Below are positions 21,165 to 34,315 of a stretch of 64,000 bases of DNA, in pieces. Position 1 is the stretch's first letter, and every line of letters starts with the position of its first letter. The position numbers and the translations under genes were made by a program. The notes under the pieces are model-generated. The model saw nothing but the letters and a program-made list of their open reading frames with translations. It made no database searches and had not been told where the DNA came from. Source of the DNA: Acanthacorydalis orientalis (taxonomy: Eukaryota > Arthropoda > Insecta > Megaloptera > Corydalidae); the NCBI GenBank assembly GCA_034766995.1, contig CM068323.1, forward strand, positions 663,036 to 727,035, given 5' to 3'.

Positions 21165-21228
<64 letters not shown>
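21165..21228. repeat. (TA)n microsatellite
   Basis: About 64 bp of TA next to the solo LTR; it falls inside the Gypsy protease region just before the catalytic DTG. Confidence 0.92.
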
Positions 21229-21231
<3 letters not shown>

Positions 21232-21704
21232 TCCAGATACTGACGCACACTTTCTGATAGATACAGGAAGCTCGTGAAGTTTAATAAGACCCGAACTTGC
21301 ATATAAATATTAAAAACAATATGTTTCTCACGAAAATTTCAAAATTCAAATAGCACATGCAATATCGCAACATAAGTCATTATTATCCCAGCCTTCAGCA
21401 TATTTAACGTAAGTGATTTTCATACATTTTATTTAATTGATTTTTCTCCAAAATTTGGCAGACTTACAGGTTCCGATATCTTCACAAATTTGAACGCGAA
21501 TCTAAATTTATATTTAAAAAAATTCTGGACGCAAAACCCAACAATACCCATAATATTCGATAATAACAAAATACAACTTACATTTCAATTCCGACCCTAT
21601 TCAGTCACGATCTCGCCGAGAACACAAAAAATAGTTAGAATACCTGTGAGAAAATCGAACGGCATAGGAATATTGAATTACATGAATTTCGGTAATAATG
21701 TATC

Positions 21705-22105
21705 ATGAATCATTAGTTAACGTACGTGATAATACTGCTGTTATGACCCGAGTGTGTGTGGTCGGCGTCAGAAGTTTGTATTCAACGATTAAAACAGTAG
21801 ACAGTCTGGCCGGTGCCTACGAAGGCATATTGAATTGTCATAGCGGGCTAGTGTCGACACAGACACGGGTTTTGATCAGTCTTCTTCGTGCTGTCGACAA
21901 AAGCAGTTCAGCTTGAAATTCGAGTCAGTCGACAATACAACACAGCGCAATTGAGAATCGGATCAGCATTGTTCATTACTAAAATAAAATACCCTTATTA
22001 TTAAATTAATAAATGCGTACAGTGTTGACATTACAGAAGGTCTGCATATGTTTGCTGCAGCGACTCATACTTGTACAACTGCCATCGTTTCATAATCAAA
22101 TTCAC
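21705..22105. other. Probable insertion inside Gypsy pol, unidentified
   Basis: The Gypsy frame is recognisable up to LNYMNFGNNV (about 21700) and again from about 22106 (NTVRILINEPLEIES). The 400 bp between have no coding match. A TG-start (TGTTATGACCC, about 21737) and AATAAA signals suggest a solo LTR, but no duplication is visible. Confidence 0.4.
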
Positions 22106-22910
22106 ACGCAAATACCGTAAGGATACTAATAAATGAACCACTGGAAATCGAAAGCATAGAAATGCATGACGTGATGTTTTTTTTGAAAAAATGGAAACTG
22201 TCGAAGAAATAGACGAAAATCGGGATAATATTCTCAAATATAATCTTAAAGAATTAAGGTTAAATCACTGTAACAATGAAGAAAGAAATGCCATACGAAA
22301 ATTATGTTTGGAATACCGAGATGTATTCCACTGTGACAAAATCCCCCCGACGTTCACGAATAAAATACAACATAACATAAATTTAACAAAACAAACGACA
22401 CGCTTATTTTTACTAAAACGTACAGATACCCAGAAATACACAAACGGGAAGTAAACGAACAAATCTCCAAAGTATTAGAACAAGGAATAATTCAAGACTC
22501 AACATCACCATGGTCAAGCCCTATCTGGATTGTACCGAAGAAAATAGATACACATTGGGAAAACGAAAATGGCGAATGGTTATTGACTACAGGAAACTAT
22601 TGACGACAAATACCCCTTACCAAATATAACCGACATACAGGACAAGTTAGGTAAAGCAAATTATTTTTCGACACTAGACTTAGCAAGTGGCTTTAACCAG
22701 ATCGAGACCAACCGAAACGACATACAGAAAACTGCCTTTCCCACTGAACGAGGACATTACGAATTTGAAAGGATGCCTTTTGGCTTCAAGAACGCACCTT
22801 CAACCTTCCAACGAGTAATGGACGATATACTCAGAGGACTATGAAACGAAACGTGCTTGGTATATCTAGATCATATAATATTATTCAGATTATATTAGAT
22901 TCCACAAAAG

Positions 22911-23645
22911 TTCACGTCATTCATAAACACGAACATTAAAGTTAAAATTTATAGTTTTAAAGATTCATAAATTATTGCCCTATTAGCCTAAAGATCGCTG
23001 TCCTCGATAAACAGAAGTTACGTGTAAAATTATCTTGAGAAAAGATTAAAAACAGACAAAATAAAGTTTCTATTTAGAGACCTTTGACCCCTGGAATAGT
23101 TGCAGTGGCGCTTCCGACATCTTTTAGGACCTGTGTCGAAGGACAGGTGTTTGCACTTTCCTTTAGAATTGATTTCGAAAGTGAGCGTCTCGAGCGTCGC
23201 GTTGTGCGTACGTGGCAGTCAAAAAGTATACGGTTTTTTCAATTCTGTGAAACGGAGTCTCTTCCTGAAAGTATGCATTATTTTAATACATAAGTAAAAA
23301 ATATGTCTCGGCAACAATGCACGCTATAAATTAATAATGAATTTGATGATAATTTTTCTAGAAACGCTAACGAAAATGCAGATAAGTAAAAATTGTTAGC
23401 AGTTCCTGCCGGGCGATCTTTTTTAAAACATTTATTATACTTTTCTGTAAATCATATAAAAGACAATTAGCTGCGGATTTCGTCTTTGTGCAAGTTTTCG
23501 CACGAAGAAGCACAAATGTGCCGCGAAGCGCGCGTAATGTACGGTGTATTTGTTTTAACTATGACCTAAAAAAATATTGTTTTCAGAAACAAGATGTAAT
23601 TATGTTTTGCCAAGAATTATATATTGCCAAATACATAAAAATTAC
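22911..23645. other. No gene seen
   Basis: AT-rich sequence between decayed Gypsy RT and the Jockey copy; no recognisable feature. Confidence 0.4.
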
Positions 23646-25641
23646 ACGATAGCTACGGTGAGCGAGTCAATGCGCGGATAGATCTCCGCGACCACATTGG
23701 CTCTGTGACGGAGGTAGAGAGCGCTTTGGACCAGTTGCACTGTGCAGTTCGCGACGCGATCACCGAGAGCCGAATTCATACTCGGCGATTGCCACCATAC
23801 CGCCAGCTACCGCACGATGTGCGCGAGTTAATTCGGATGAAGAACCGGATCAGGAAGCGATGGCAGCGTTATCGCCACCCGAACGACCGCAGGCTGCTAA
23901 ACCTCCTTGTCCGTGAAGTCAGGGAGGAGGTAGCCAAGCACAGGGATAACACTTGGTTTGACCAGACGATGGCCATGTCCACAGATGACTCGTCGCCGTG
24001 GGCATGTACGCGTCGGTTGACCAAGAGTCACTCCAGGTGTGTTGCGCTAGAAAGGGATAACAGTAGCGTTGCCACCGACCCTCAGGAGAAGGCCAACGTT
24101 TTCGCGGACAGCCTGGAGACTCAGTTTACGACTGATCCCCCAGGTGCCCCTGAGAGCGCCGAGTATGTCGAGGCATTCGTTCGCCGATACCCCGCCATGC
24201 CACCGGCCCACTCGCCTGACTTTCTGACTCCCGGGGACTTCTCCGGGGTGATTAGCGCACTAGTGGTGAAAAAGGCAGCAGGAGACGACGAAGTCGGAAA
24301 TGCTGCACTGAAACGTCTTCCTGGGAGGGCTCTGGTGCTGCTGGCGAAGATCTTTAACGGGATCTATCGTACCGGGCACTACCCCCTCCGCTGGAAATTT
24401 GCGAAGGTCATCGCTGTGCCATAGCCGGGCAGGTCGCTGAAGAATCCTGTGAACTATCGTCCGATCTCCCTGCTCTCCTCCTCGAGTAAGGTGTTCGAGA
24501 GAACCCTGCTCAAGAGGATGCTCGATGTTGTGTCCGCTCGCGGGCTCATCATCGACGAGCAGTTTTGATTTCGCGCTGGTCACGAGACGACGCAGCAGCG
24601 TGTCCGTCTCACGGAACGCGTGACTCGCAGCTTCAATGAGAACCGCGCCACTGGCGTCGTGCTTCTAGACATTGAAAAAGCGTTCGACAAGGTCTGACAT
24701 GCCGGCCTCCTGTACAAGCTCGTGTATCTGGGCTTCCCCGACAGTATGATCCACCTGGTGGCGTCATATCTGGAGGGTCGGTCCTTTTATGTGAGTGTTG
24801 ACGGGGAGCGGTCTACCGTTAGACCAATAGCGACCGGTGTCCCGCAAGGAAGTGTGGTGGGCCCTGTGTTGTTCAACCTATACGTCAATGACGTGCCGCG
24901 AGATCAGCACATGGCGCTCTTTGCGGACGACACCGCGGTAATTGTGCAATCATGGCAACCGAAAGTCATCCACCGTAAGGTGCAGGTCCACCAGTCTGAG
25001 CTCGAAACGTACTACCGTACGTGGAGAGTGAGGGTGAACACGCAGAAGACGGTGGCGGTCCTGTTTCGCCCGCTCAATTGCGTGAAGTCCGAACCCGAGC
25101 CTCTCGAGTTCTGCGGCTCCCGGATCGAGTGGTCGAACGAGGCCAAGTATCTAAGGGTCATGCTCGACAGGCGCCTGAGTTTCAAAATACACGTCCAGCA
25201 CTCCAGAATACACGTTGCTCCAGCACGTCCAGCACTTGCGAAGGCTCAGGGCCAGCTATGCAGGCTGTACCCGCTGCTGAACAGGAAGTCGAAATTGTCG
25301 TTGAGAAGTAAGCGTCTGCTCTACCTCAGCTACATTCGGCCGATCGTGACGTATGCGAGCTCAGCTTGGGCCTACAATCCAACCAACATCAAGCGGCTTC
25401 AGGTGTTCCAAAACCGGGTATTGCGACTCATCACCGATGCGCATTTCCTAGCGAGGAACACCACTCTTCACCGGGACCTCCGCCTCCCTACGATCGACGA
25501 GTTAGTCGGTTGTACGGGCGGGCGAGGTCCAGCGACAACGCCCTAGTCCGCGGACTGGAAACAAACGACCTCGTCGCCGAGCACTGCAGATACAAGCGGC
25601 CGAGCCTGCTGGTGGCGCAGAGCGAGGCAGACGACGGTCAC
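23646..25641 (+). pseudogene. Jockey-like ORF2, 5'-truncated copy of the family at position 1
   Basis: The copy begins within the linker after the endonuclease and reads through KHRDNTWFDQTMAMSTDDS, KKAAGDDEVGNAALKRLPGR, NYRPISLLSSSSKVFERT, DIEKAFDKV, VPQGSVVGPVLFNLYVNDVP, LFADDTAVI (catalytic Asp pair kept) and the C-terminal domain. In-frame stops lie at 24422 (after KVIAVP), about 24567 (in DEQF*FR) and about 24697 (the Trp of KVWHAG). A deletion of about 17 bp near 25505 shifts the frame just before the C terminus. ORF1 and endonuclease are absent, as expected for aborted reverse transcription. Confidence 0.9.
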
Positions 25642-25875
25642 TGACTTGGCGTCAGCCAACATCGATGGCCAGTAAGAGGACGGCCTTCACTGGTCGACCT
25701 GGAGCTTCGCTGGCCCTTCAGCACGAGACGACCCCCTGGAGGGGGTCAAAATGCTCTACCACACGAGAATCCTCTTTCCAAGCAACGCACCAGTACTGTG
25801 AGCTACACGAGTCATGAGCGTATATCGCTTGGTACTCAAGTCATCAAGGGCCCCTCAGGCCCACGCTACACACGA
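25642..25875 (+). mobile_element. 3' untranslated end of Jockey-like copy
   Basis: Matches 397-632, including CCCCCTGGAGGGGGT and the GGGCCCCTCAGGCCC block, and loses homology near 25875. Confidence 0.75.
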
Positions 25876-26353
25876 TCGGGTGATGCCTCATCATCGAAAA
25901 GATGATTTCGAAACAGTCGAAACCAAATACGCAGACTCTGGCTGTTGTCGGGGCCCCAGACGGCCTCTAGGAACGGCTACAAATAAGCCGATGTTAAAGC
26001 ATACGCAGACTCACACCATTTCAGTATTACCAATCAGTATTAGAATCAGTAACAGTACCAGTACACTAGTATCCATATCAGTACACAGTCAACATCAAGA
26101 ATTGTATATTGTTATTGTGAAAATACTCCTTCTGTATTTGATTATTGAATAAATCGATTTTGTTAATATAAACCGACGTCTTGAATCGAATATCGGTCTA
26201 CGACATCAATTCCTTCAAGATACCTTATATAACAACATTAGAAAACCAAATGTCAATTACGGAAGCAATAGTTACGGAAGTTCTATCGAAAAACTTGTCC
26301 TGGTGTCAGAAGAAAAACTTCACAGTCCCTGTTGGTATCAACAAACGGGTATC

Positions 26354-26406
<53 letters not shown>

Positions 26407-26690
26407 TCAACAATTACAGATTTTCTGAGATTACATTCAAGCAATAAATGAATTAAAAAAAACGTGTGTGTGTGTGTGTGCTCATGTACACACGACCGAA
26501 GCGAAACTTCAGTATTTTTATGTAGATGTAGGGAAGGGAGGATTGTTGTAAATTTTTTAATTTCACTTCTGACACCACATTTTGATGTAACGATTTTGAA
26601 ATTCTCATAATATGAATTCGGCATGTCTTGAAATAATATAACAAATACTTGCTTATTAGAAATGAAGACCTATTCTACTAGCGCCACCAC
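25876..26690. other. No gene; microsatellites
   Basis: Contains (TA)n at 26361-26402 and a short (GT)n at 26465-26481. Open frames here run through these repeats and are not credible genes. Confidence 0.6.
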
Positions 26691-26699
26691 ATCGTGTCT

Positions 26700-28245
26700 A
26701 CAAAGCGTTGATACGGAAGCGGAAGATGCGGCATACAACTTCACATGATATAAAGGACGTATTCGAGTAGCATTGGAAAAACTGCCAGTCCTTCGGATTA
26801 CCAACACCGGTTGAAAATGCAAATTATTCCGAGTCGTATGACCGACAGGTGGAGGCTGAAAGTGAAAACGGTTTTATTTTAACGCTTGACACCCGACAAC
26901 TCGAAGCTTTCAATAAGGTCACTGCCACAATTAACGACGACGATGTTCAGGTCGGATGTTTTTATTGAAATGAGCCGAGTGGATCAGGAAATACTCATAC
27001 ATTACGTTGCTAAGCTGCGCACGCGGACGAGGGGCAATATGCATCGTCATTCACTATAACAGGAATACCGGCGACATTAACGAAAGGAGGGCGAACTGTT
27101 CACTCGGGATTTAAACTATCTGTGCCGACACTGGAAAATTCAGTCTCTCAAATGTAGCAGACATCGAACGAAGCGACCGGGCTACGGAGAGCAAATCTCG
27201 TAATAATCGATGCAATAATTGATGTTGACAAAGTATGAAAGTGAATTTATGGAAGACGATAGACCGTTTGGGGGAAAAATGTTATTGATCATTGGAGATT
27301 TTCGTCGAACATTACCGTGGTACCAAGAATGTAGCGTTTGGATTTTGCATCAAATCCAGCGAATTGTGACGTCGCTTTTCCAAGTTGAGCTTAGCATCGA
27401 ACATGACGGCAAATGGTCAAAACACATTCGGCGAGTGGTTGTTGAAATTAGGAACTGGAGCAGCAGAGCGAACAACGGATACTTGCGACGGCGGAACGGA
27501 TATTCCAGCCGATATGGTTCTCGACACAGGAAACGGATCAAACGATAGTGAGACTGCAGACGGAATTGAAAGAATCGTAGAGCGCATGTACGGACAGGAC
27601 ATCGTCCAGATAACAGATGAGGAAATTTCAAGACGAGTAATTCTGGCATCAATTAATACGGAAACGCTTGAAATCAACAAGAGAACGATCGAAAGTTTAC
27701 CAGGACAGCAGCAAGTCTACTACGACGTCGACATCATTGTTCTCGAGGAATGATTCGGAGCTTCTACACGCTCAAACGTCATCTGGAATGCCACGTCATG
27801 GATCACCTCGAAGCAAGGAACAATCGTGATGTTAGTGCGTAACCTGAACTCGAACAAAGGTTTGTACGACAGAACGAGGCCTATGATTACAGAAATGCAG
27901 GAGAACGTCATAATGGGAAAAGACTGAACGAATGCAACATGAGCGACGCGCGAATCTACCGAGGGTAGATCCCGCTCTATCTGTCGCAACTTTGCACTTT
28001 ATACTGGCAGTTTCCGATAATCTCTACGTTTTCAATACGACGATCGACAAATCACAAGGACGTCCCTTCGAGCATGTCGTAATTTATTTGAGGGAAGCAG
28101 TATTCAGTCTTGGGCCACTTTCTGTAGCGTTATCTGAGAGTCTTTTATCTATGGTTGAGACAGTTAGTTCATTTTGCATGATCGTACTAATTGCATCCTC
28201 AACAGCGGCTAATTGTATCTTGCATCATCCATTAATCATTGAATA
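26700..28245 (+). pseudogene. Helitron-type PIF1-like helicase domain, decayed
   Basis: Scattered frames give the helicase half of a Helitron Rep/helicase in order: DIKDVFE, FGLPTP, SESYDRQVE, LDTRQLEAFNKV; the Walker A segment is missing. Then TGIPATLTKGGRTVHSGFKL, LVIIDAI, FGGKMLLIIGDFRRTLP, WLLKLGTGAAE, ILASINTETLEINKRTIES LPG, RNLNSNKGLYD, LPRVDPALS, TIDKSQGRPFEHVVIYL and VFSLGPLSVALS follow. At least four frame changes and stops make it non-functional. A host PIF1 is less likely, because the N-terminal FGLPTP-SYDR part is characteristic of Helitrons. The 3' hairpin and CTRR end were not identified. Confidence 0.78.
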
Positions 28246-30120
28246 AAGTTTAAAGTATTTTTAATATTATTCGTGCATTTTATTACCACTTGATCCTCTG
28301 ATAGGCTAAAGAGTTCCTCACGTTGGCGCCCCCTCCTTGTTAGTGGTAATAAATCGATTATCTACACTGTTATTTGCCAACAATTCTGATAAGTAGTAAG
28401 ACGGAAATGAGATTTATGTATAGAATAGTTTTAATATTCGTTATCTTTGATTATTTCATTATGTTCTAATAATATGTAAATGTTAAGTATGTAAGACAGA
28501 CAATTTAAATTTGCCGCCGTGCAATACCCGCGTTGTATTTGTTAGATGACTGTGCTAAATAAATGCAGTGTTCGACAATGAGATTTGAATGTGGCGTGAT
28601 TCGTTCATTGTCATTCGTTTGTTGTCAGTCATCGATATATTTCCCGTTAGTGACTTCACAGTTAATTATTCTCAGTGTAATATAGCATACAATATGTTAA
28701 TAGTACGTATTCGGTCTCCATATAACTCTGCTTATAATTAACAAAGTATATATAGAAGGCAAATTATTTTATTATTATTTATATCAAGTGAAGTGACGTT
28801 ATTGCAGATTATTTGTCAAATGATTAAATATCAAATGTAAAAAAATATTTATTTCAATTCAATCGTAAGAGTGTCAAGGAGAATGGCGATGAAAATGATT
28901 GAGTGAATAAAATTGTAAGCTGTTATTATGTGAAATTTGACAGTGTGAAAATACGATACAGTATGTTCTGTGCCAAATTAGGATTTAAATCAACATCGAA
29001 CAGTGCATGTTTTAATTAGAAACCGATTAGTGTATCTACAAGACAATTACTTTTTAAATTATCGAGATTTACTGCTGAAAAGCAATAAACTGACTAATTA
29101 TCACGAGGTAAGATATGCCGAGATCGTTTGAATTTTATCCAAAGTTCCTTTTTAATTCCTTTCGAAACGAATTTTTCTCTTGCTCCACGAACTATACACA
29201 TTCTTTTAATCAAAAATATTCAATAATGATGCCATCGTTTTTAGAGCAATCAGATACAGGAACATCTTATATCTAGAGCTCTGAAGTCGATGGCGTCACC
29301 GTCGTAGTGCACATAAGTAACAATCAAAAGTTACCGTTAATTATTTATTGAACATTTCTTATTAGAACATTTTTTCGGTTGCTTGTGAATGTTCCGAACT
29401 ATATTGCGATAATAATTAACAGTAGACCATTTTATATGATAGAATTGTTAAGGTTTGTACGACGAGGCAAAATTCATTTGTTATAATGAGTTTAGCGAAC
29501 TCATTTGAATTATTAAAAAAAATATTGTTAACAGGACAATTAATAATAGCTATCTTCTGAAATAAATATTGGTCTATGTGCCAATTAGGTCTGTAAGTTG
29601 AACTCCTGTTCTCACGAGTTCCTATTTCTCTACCTCCTTAATGCAAATAATTGTACGAGTTGCTTTAATCAATAAACTGATTAATTATGACGAGATCAGG
29701 TCTGTCGAAATTGTCTAATTTATTTGAAATAAAGGCTCGATAAACGACTGAACTTGAAAGCGAGTAAAGGAGCCTACATCTGCTTATATTTAGTAACGGA
29801 GATGTAATTTTTTTCATCAATCACATTCGAATATGCCAATACTTAGATCTGATCACAAGGCGACCACTCTGTGTTTTTGTTTATATTATATACATTTTAA
29901 TCAGGATTATATGTTTGGGAATATACATTTTGATCAGAATATAGGTACAAATTTTCTAACTCAGCCCTGGTCACTGATACGACGTTGTTCAAATAAACGA
30001 AATTTATTACACTATTTTAATCAAGTAAAATGTGTTGGCATGTGCTCTGATTCACTGTGGATCCATTCGTTGTTATTTTATTTAATTTTTAAATTCGTTT
30101 TAGAAAACATGTATCTGATG
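28246..30120. other. No gene seen; AT-rich
   Basis: About 1.9 kb of AT-rich DNA without recognisable coding sequence. Short open frames (for example 29833-30123) show no domain. Confidence 0.5.
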
Positions 30121-31343
30121 TGAATAGGAAGCTCAGTGGCGCACGCAGAGGGTGGAGGACAAGGGGCACTGGCACCCCTAAAGAAAAAGGGAAAAAAATC
30201 TAGAAAACAAAATAAAATCATCGCGCGAAAATAGTCTTGTATACACAGACAGATTAATGTAATCCCCTAACACTATCTCCTATATACACGCAGAGATTAA
30301 TGTAACCACAACTAAAGTAATTCAAGAGCTGTGTAAGAAGAAAACCAAACTGAATTTTATTATTTAAATAAATTTTCGTAATCACCTAAAGAATTTTATT
30401 GAATTGGCATTAAACATTTTTTTATCGGTACAATTCGTGTGCTAGCTATAGATAGCGTCATGTTATATTTTAGAGTTACTGCATGTATTTTGTGTAGTAG
30501 TTATTCTGTTAGCTATTCTGGGTCCACTCATACATTCTGTAGCCATCTCGAATCTGGCGGGTTGCTAAGCAACAGATTTAATTAAGTTTGTTTTGTTTGT
30601 TAATGAAGACCGTTCCGTTTCTCAGCTTGTAATCATTTCCACAGTCGTGCTTTTTACAATAATTATTTTTAACTTCGTTGACAATACATTCCCACACGTC
30701 CACTCGACCCAGCTTATCGCAGGTATGTTTGCTTGATTCATTAAAAAATTATCCAAGTAAAAGACAAATTTATTGTTCCGCAATTCTTCTACATTCATAT
30801 AGTAATATATGTGTGTGTTGTGTGTATGTGTTCTGTTTTGTTTTGATGTATCACCTTGGTGTTTACTTAGTTTGGTTATAGTGTGTGTTTTTGTTTCTGT
30901 ATGAAGCCCGAAACTTTCAAAACCGGGCATGAACGTATTTCACCTTCCAACTAAACTAATATAACTAATTACTAAACGATTATTTACTACAACTAAACAA
31001 TATTTCTACATTAATTACTACAACTAAACGATTATAACTAAACTTAACCTAGGCAATAATTACCCGTTGTGTCACATTTTATGCGTGTTCTGTCAGTATG
31101 TCATTTGTTATGTATCCTAACAGTGCACTGCACTACATTATTATGCACTTGCACTCATTTAGTGCTTGTACTCTTCTGGGATTAATTTTCTTTTCGCAGC
31201 CTTGCTTAAGGTCTGTAGCAGGTTTTTCCTTTTCCGGATGAGGAGGTTGTGATATCTTTGGGTTACACTGCAATAAATGTCAATGAGAGCACACACACTT
31301 GCACCACACATACACACAACACACGCAACGCACGCTACACACA
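30121..31343. other. No gene seen; possible transposon end at 30134
   Basis: CAGTGGCGCACGCAG at 30134 resembles the ends of some hAT-type elements, but no partner repeat or transposase was found. The rest is AT-rich. Confidence 0.3.
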
Positions 31344-31468
31344 CGTACGCACCACACGCACGTACGCACCACACGCACGTACGCACCACACGCACGTACG
31401 CACCACACGCACGTACGCACCACACGCACGTACGCACCACACGCACTACGCACCACACACGCACGTAT
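31344..31468. repeat. 17-bp minisatellite, about seven units
   Basis: Tandem GTACGCACCACACGCAC units inside a longer CA-rich patch starting near 31285. Because 17 is not a multiple of three, all frames give repetitive Thr/His/Arg peptides that are artefacts. Confidence 0.9.
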
Positions 31469-32310
31469 TCCCAGTTGATTTTAAAGTTGTTTCATGTATT
31501 TACATTTATACGAAGGTGGTCATCTTCTTTTTCTTCTGTTTTTCTAGTACACAGTTTCGTTCGTCAAGCTATACGCAACTACAATATGGAAAAGTAACAT
31601 ATACAACGACACTGGCATTCATTAAAAGCAGCTCTTCAATACTAAATCCAATGCTGAATATAAGACACTGGAATTTTTTACACTGATCTTGCGAGGAAAA
31701 TGTAGAAGATGGTACGTTTTGTAATATATTTATTCCAACAGTCTAAATGTGATTCGTACCTGTAGATTGTGACACGCGTTTTTGAAATTGTTTTTCTTTT
31801 TGCATTGATATTACTGTTATTATTTACTGTTCGTATTCTATTTAAATTTTATTTCAGCATATGCATTCACGTTTCTGATTGAACACATATTCACTAATGG
31901 ATAAGCAGTAGAGACTAGAAAACAGGAATTCCTAAAAGCAGCACCATGATCTACAGTACATTAAATGCTGGACACGAGACCTATAATAATATTTTTTTTA
32001 ACTGATTTCGATTCCTGTCCGAAAAGGAGAGAGAGTAAAGAGCGTAACAGACTCGCTTATCTAAGAAGAACAGTTAAAAGGATCAGAAATTAAAAGATGA
32101 AAAGTTTGTATTTATTTTTGTACATCAATGCATGCCACATCATTCCCTGTTTAATTATTAATGTATTAACTGTCATTGTTAATCCAACATAACTATAATT
32201 AATAGTAATAACTTTATCATTTGGTCATCAGACATTACACAGATTTTTATAATCTCAAACATATACTTAATTGACTTGTATTTGCTGAATTCATTGTTCA
32301 GTTATTAATA
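31469..32310. other. No gene; short match to the unnamed repeat at 32009-32057
   Basis: GATTCCTGTCCGAAAAGGAG followed by AGAGAGTAAAGAGCG matches the core of the unnamed repeat at 40660-40695. Nothing else recognised. Confidence 0.5.
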
Positions 32311-32598
32311 TATCTCGATAAGTTTATTCTGAATAACTCTTGTCATTCTACAATAAAAAGTAAATTAGCTCGTTAATGTAATAAAAGTATTGTAGTCATA
32401 GCAACGATACACACACACTCTGATATAGTTTTTACAGTTGTTGTTGATTACTTACTTGCTTTTATTTTTTTTGTGTAATATAAAGTTATTTATGTGTATT
32501 AATTACGTGTACTTCCCTGTGTTTACTTTTATCATAAATAAATACTATAGTGCATTATAAAGTAAAACCATTTATTTATGTTGAATTACCAAAAAAAA

Positions 32599-32784
32599 GT
32601 ACAACTGTATAATGTTTATAACTTTATTTATTTAGAAAGAAGTATCCAATTGATAAAATACAGTGGAGTGATATGGGAGATAATCATTGAACGACACTCT
32701 CGTTTGCACCGACTGGTTGTCTCTCCTCCTAACAAAGGGACTCCAATGAGGGCAGCACTCACTAATCAAGTACTAACCGTGACA
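32599..32784 (-). mobile_element. Solo LTR of Gypsy family Y, first copy
   Basis: Matches the LTR at 46138-46333 in the same orientation (minus-strand start TGTCACGGTTAGTAC). Its 3' edge is replaced by AAAAAAAA instead of the expected TGCAATAAAA. No internal sequence adjoins it. Confidence 0.8.
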
Positions 32785-33509
32785 GTTAACGTTTCATTGT
32801 AAGACATTACATAGAAGTTTAATAACGAGATGTATGCAGGACTCTCCGTACTTCCGGTCAGTTCCGCATTTATTATTTGTTTTTCGCGTCGGCAGCGGAC
32901 GTGTGTTCTTTGCTTCGTCTCGAAATATTATAGAGGGAACGACGGATGCTGCTGCTGTAACTGCGAGTACTCTATATTTTTTTTGGAGTACGAGAGTGGT
33001 GTTGAATTCGTGGTTGTTAAGTGATCCTTTTCTGACTATTATACTCTTCGATTGGATTTACAGTAAAGTTTTGTTTGTTGTCAGTTTTAGATTTTGTTCA
33101 GTTTTCTATGCTCATTGAATTTGCTAGAATTGCTTTATCGATTGATGAGGGTCTGAGTAGAATGAATAATGCTTTGATATTCCATATACCACAATAATAT
33201 TTATTAACATAAAAGTATGTATATCTCGATAAGTTTATTCTGAATAACTCTAGTCATTGTACAATAAAAAGTAAATTACCTCGTTAATGTAATAAAAGTA
33301 TTGTAGTCATAGCAACGATACACACACACTCTGATATAGTTTTTACAGTTGTTGTTGATTACTTACTTGCTTTTATTTTTTTTGTGTAATATAAAGTTAT
33401 TTATGTGTATTAATTACGTGTACTTCCCTGTGTTTACTTTTATCATAAATAAATACTATAGTGCATTATAAAGTAAAACCATTTATTTATGTTGAATTAC
33501 CAAAAAAAA

Positions 33510-33695
33510 GTACAACTGTATAATGTTTATAACTTTATTTGTTTAGAAAGAAGTATCCAATTGATAAAATACAGTGGAGTGATATGGGAGATAATCATTG
33601 AACGACACTCTCGTTTGCACCGACTGGTTGTCTCTCCTCCTAACAAAGGGACTCCAATGAGGGCAGCACTTACTAATCAAGTACTAACCGTGACA
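33510..33695 (-). mobile_element. Solo LTR of Gypsy family Y, duplicated copy
   Basis: The same LTR, 911 bp further on, carried by the tandem duplication. Confidence 0.8.
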
Positions 33696-34315
33696 GTTAA
33701 TGTTTCATCGTAAGACATTACATAGAAGTTTAATAACGAGATGTATGCAGGACTCTCCGTACTTCCGGTCAGTTCCGCATTTATTATTTGTTTCTCGCGT
33801 CGGCAGCGGATGTGTGTTCTTTGCTTCGTCTCGAAATATTATAGAGGGAACGACGGATGCTGCTGCTGTAACTGCGAGTACTCTATATTTTTTTTGGAGT
33901 ACGAGAGTGGTGTTGAATTCGTGGTTGTTAAGTGATCCTTTTCTGACTATTATACTCTTCGATTGGATTTACAGTAAAGTTTTGTTTGTTGTCAGTTTTA
34001 GATTTTGTTCAGTTTTCTATGCTCATTGAATTTGCTAGAATTGCTTTATCGATTGATGAGGGTCTGAGTAGAATGAATAATGCTTTGATATTCCATATAC
34101 CACAATAATATTTATTAACATAAAAGTAATAAATTCTCTTTCTACATTGTACGACCGCATGTGCACGCTACCACAGCTCAACACACAGTGAATACTCTCG
34201 CTCATTACGTTTCGTGCCTTCTTATTCTCTACTGGATGGCGACACCCATCGGTCTGCTAAATGCAAATGTACCCGATACTCGACACGCTTTCTTACACTT
34301 GCATTTTGATACTTT

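Larger units (their letters stand above)
19690..22910 (+). pseudogene. Ty3/Gypsy element G1: gag end, protease, reverse transcriptase (decayed)
   Basis: Gag C-terminal region is Asn/Pro/Phe-rich (PNNRPTFNNNPFSKPN, FVSEELFN) and runs to EHLWDRYN, then, past an insertion, QPNYYNFSDYQSKPN. Protease follows the TA array: DAHFLIDTGSS, then a stop. The next region (TGSDIFTNLNANLNLYLKKF, PYSVTISPRTQKIVRIPV) precedes RT. RT from 22190 has [40 protein letters not shown] and ASGFNQIE, with many shifts; the catalytic YLDD reads YLDH. No RNase H or integrase follows. The family recurs on the minus strand at 51776-52880, 53058-53422 and 55162-55995. Confidence 0.82.
32311..34132 (+). repeat. 911-bp direct tandem duplication
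   Basis: Bases 32311-33221 are repeated at 33222-34132 with an offset of 911. By eye roughly ten substitutions separate the copies, so about 99 percent identity. Each copy carries a solo LTR of Gypsy family Y and AT-rich flanks. Short open frames are duplicated with it but have no domain. Confidence 0.92.

Noticed and set aside
26700..28245. Considered as host PIF1 helicase
   Set aside because: Broken in several frames, and the upstream FGLPTP and SYDR blocks are typical of Helitron proteins.
31344..31468. Regular repeats considered as a CRISPR array
   Set aside because: Units are directly adjacent without spacers, and the genome is eukaryotic.
31249..31686. Thr/His/Arg repeat peptide frames
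   Set aside because: Product of the 17-bp minisatellite; the unit is not a multiple of three and all frames are equally repetitive.
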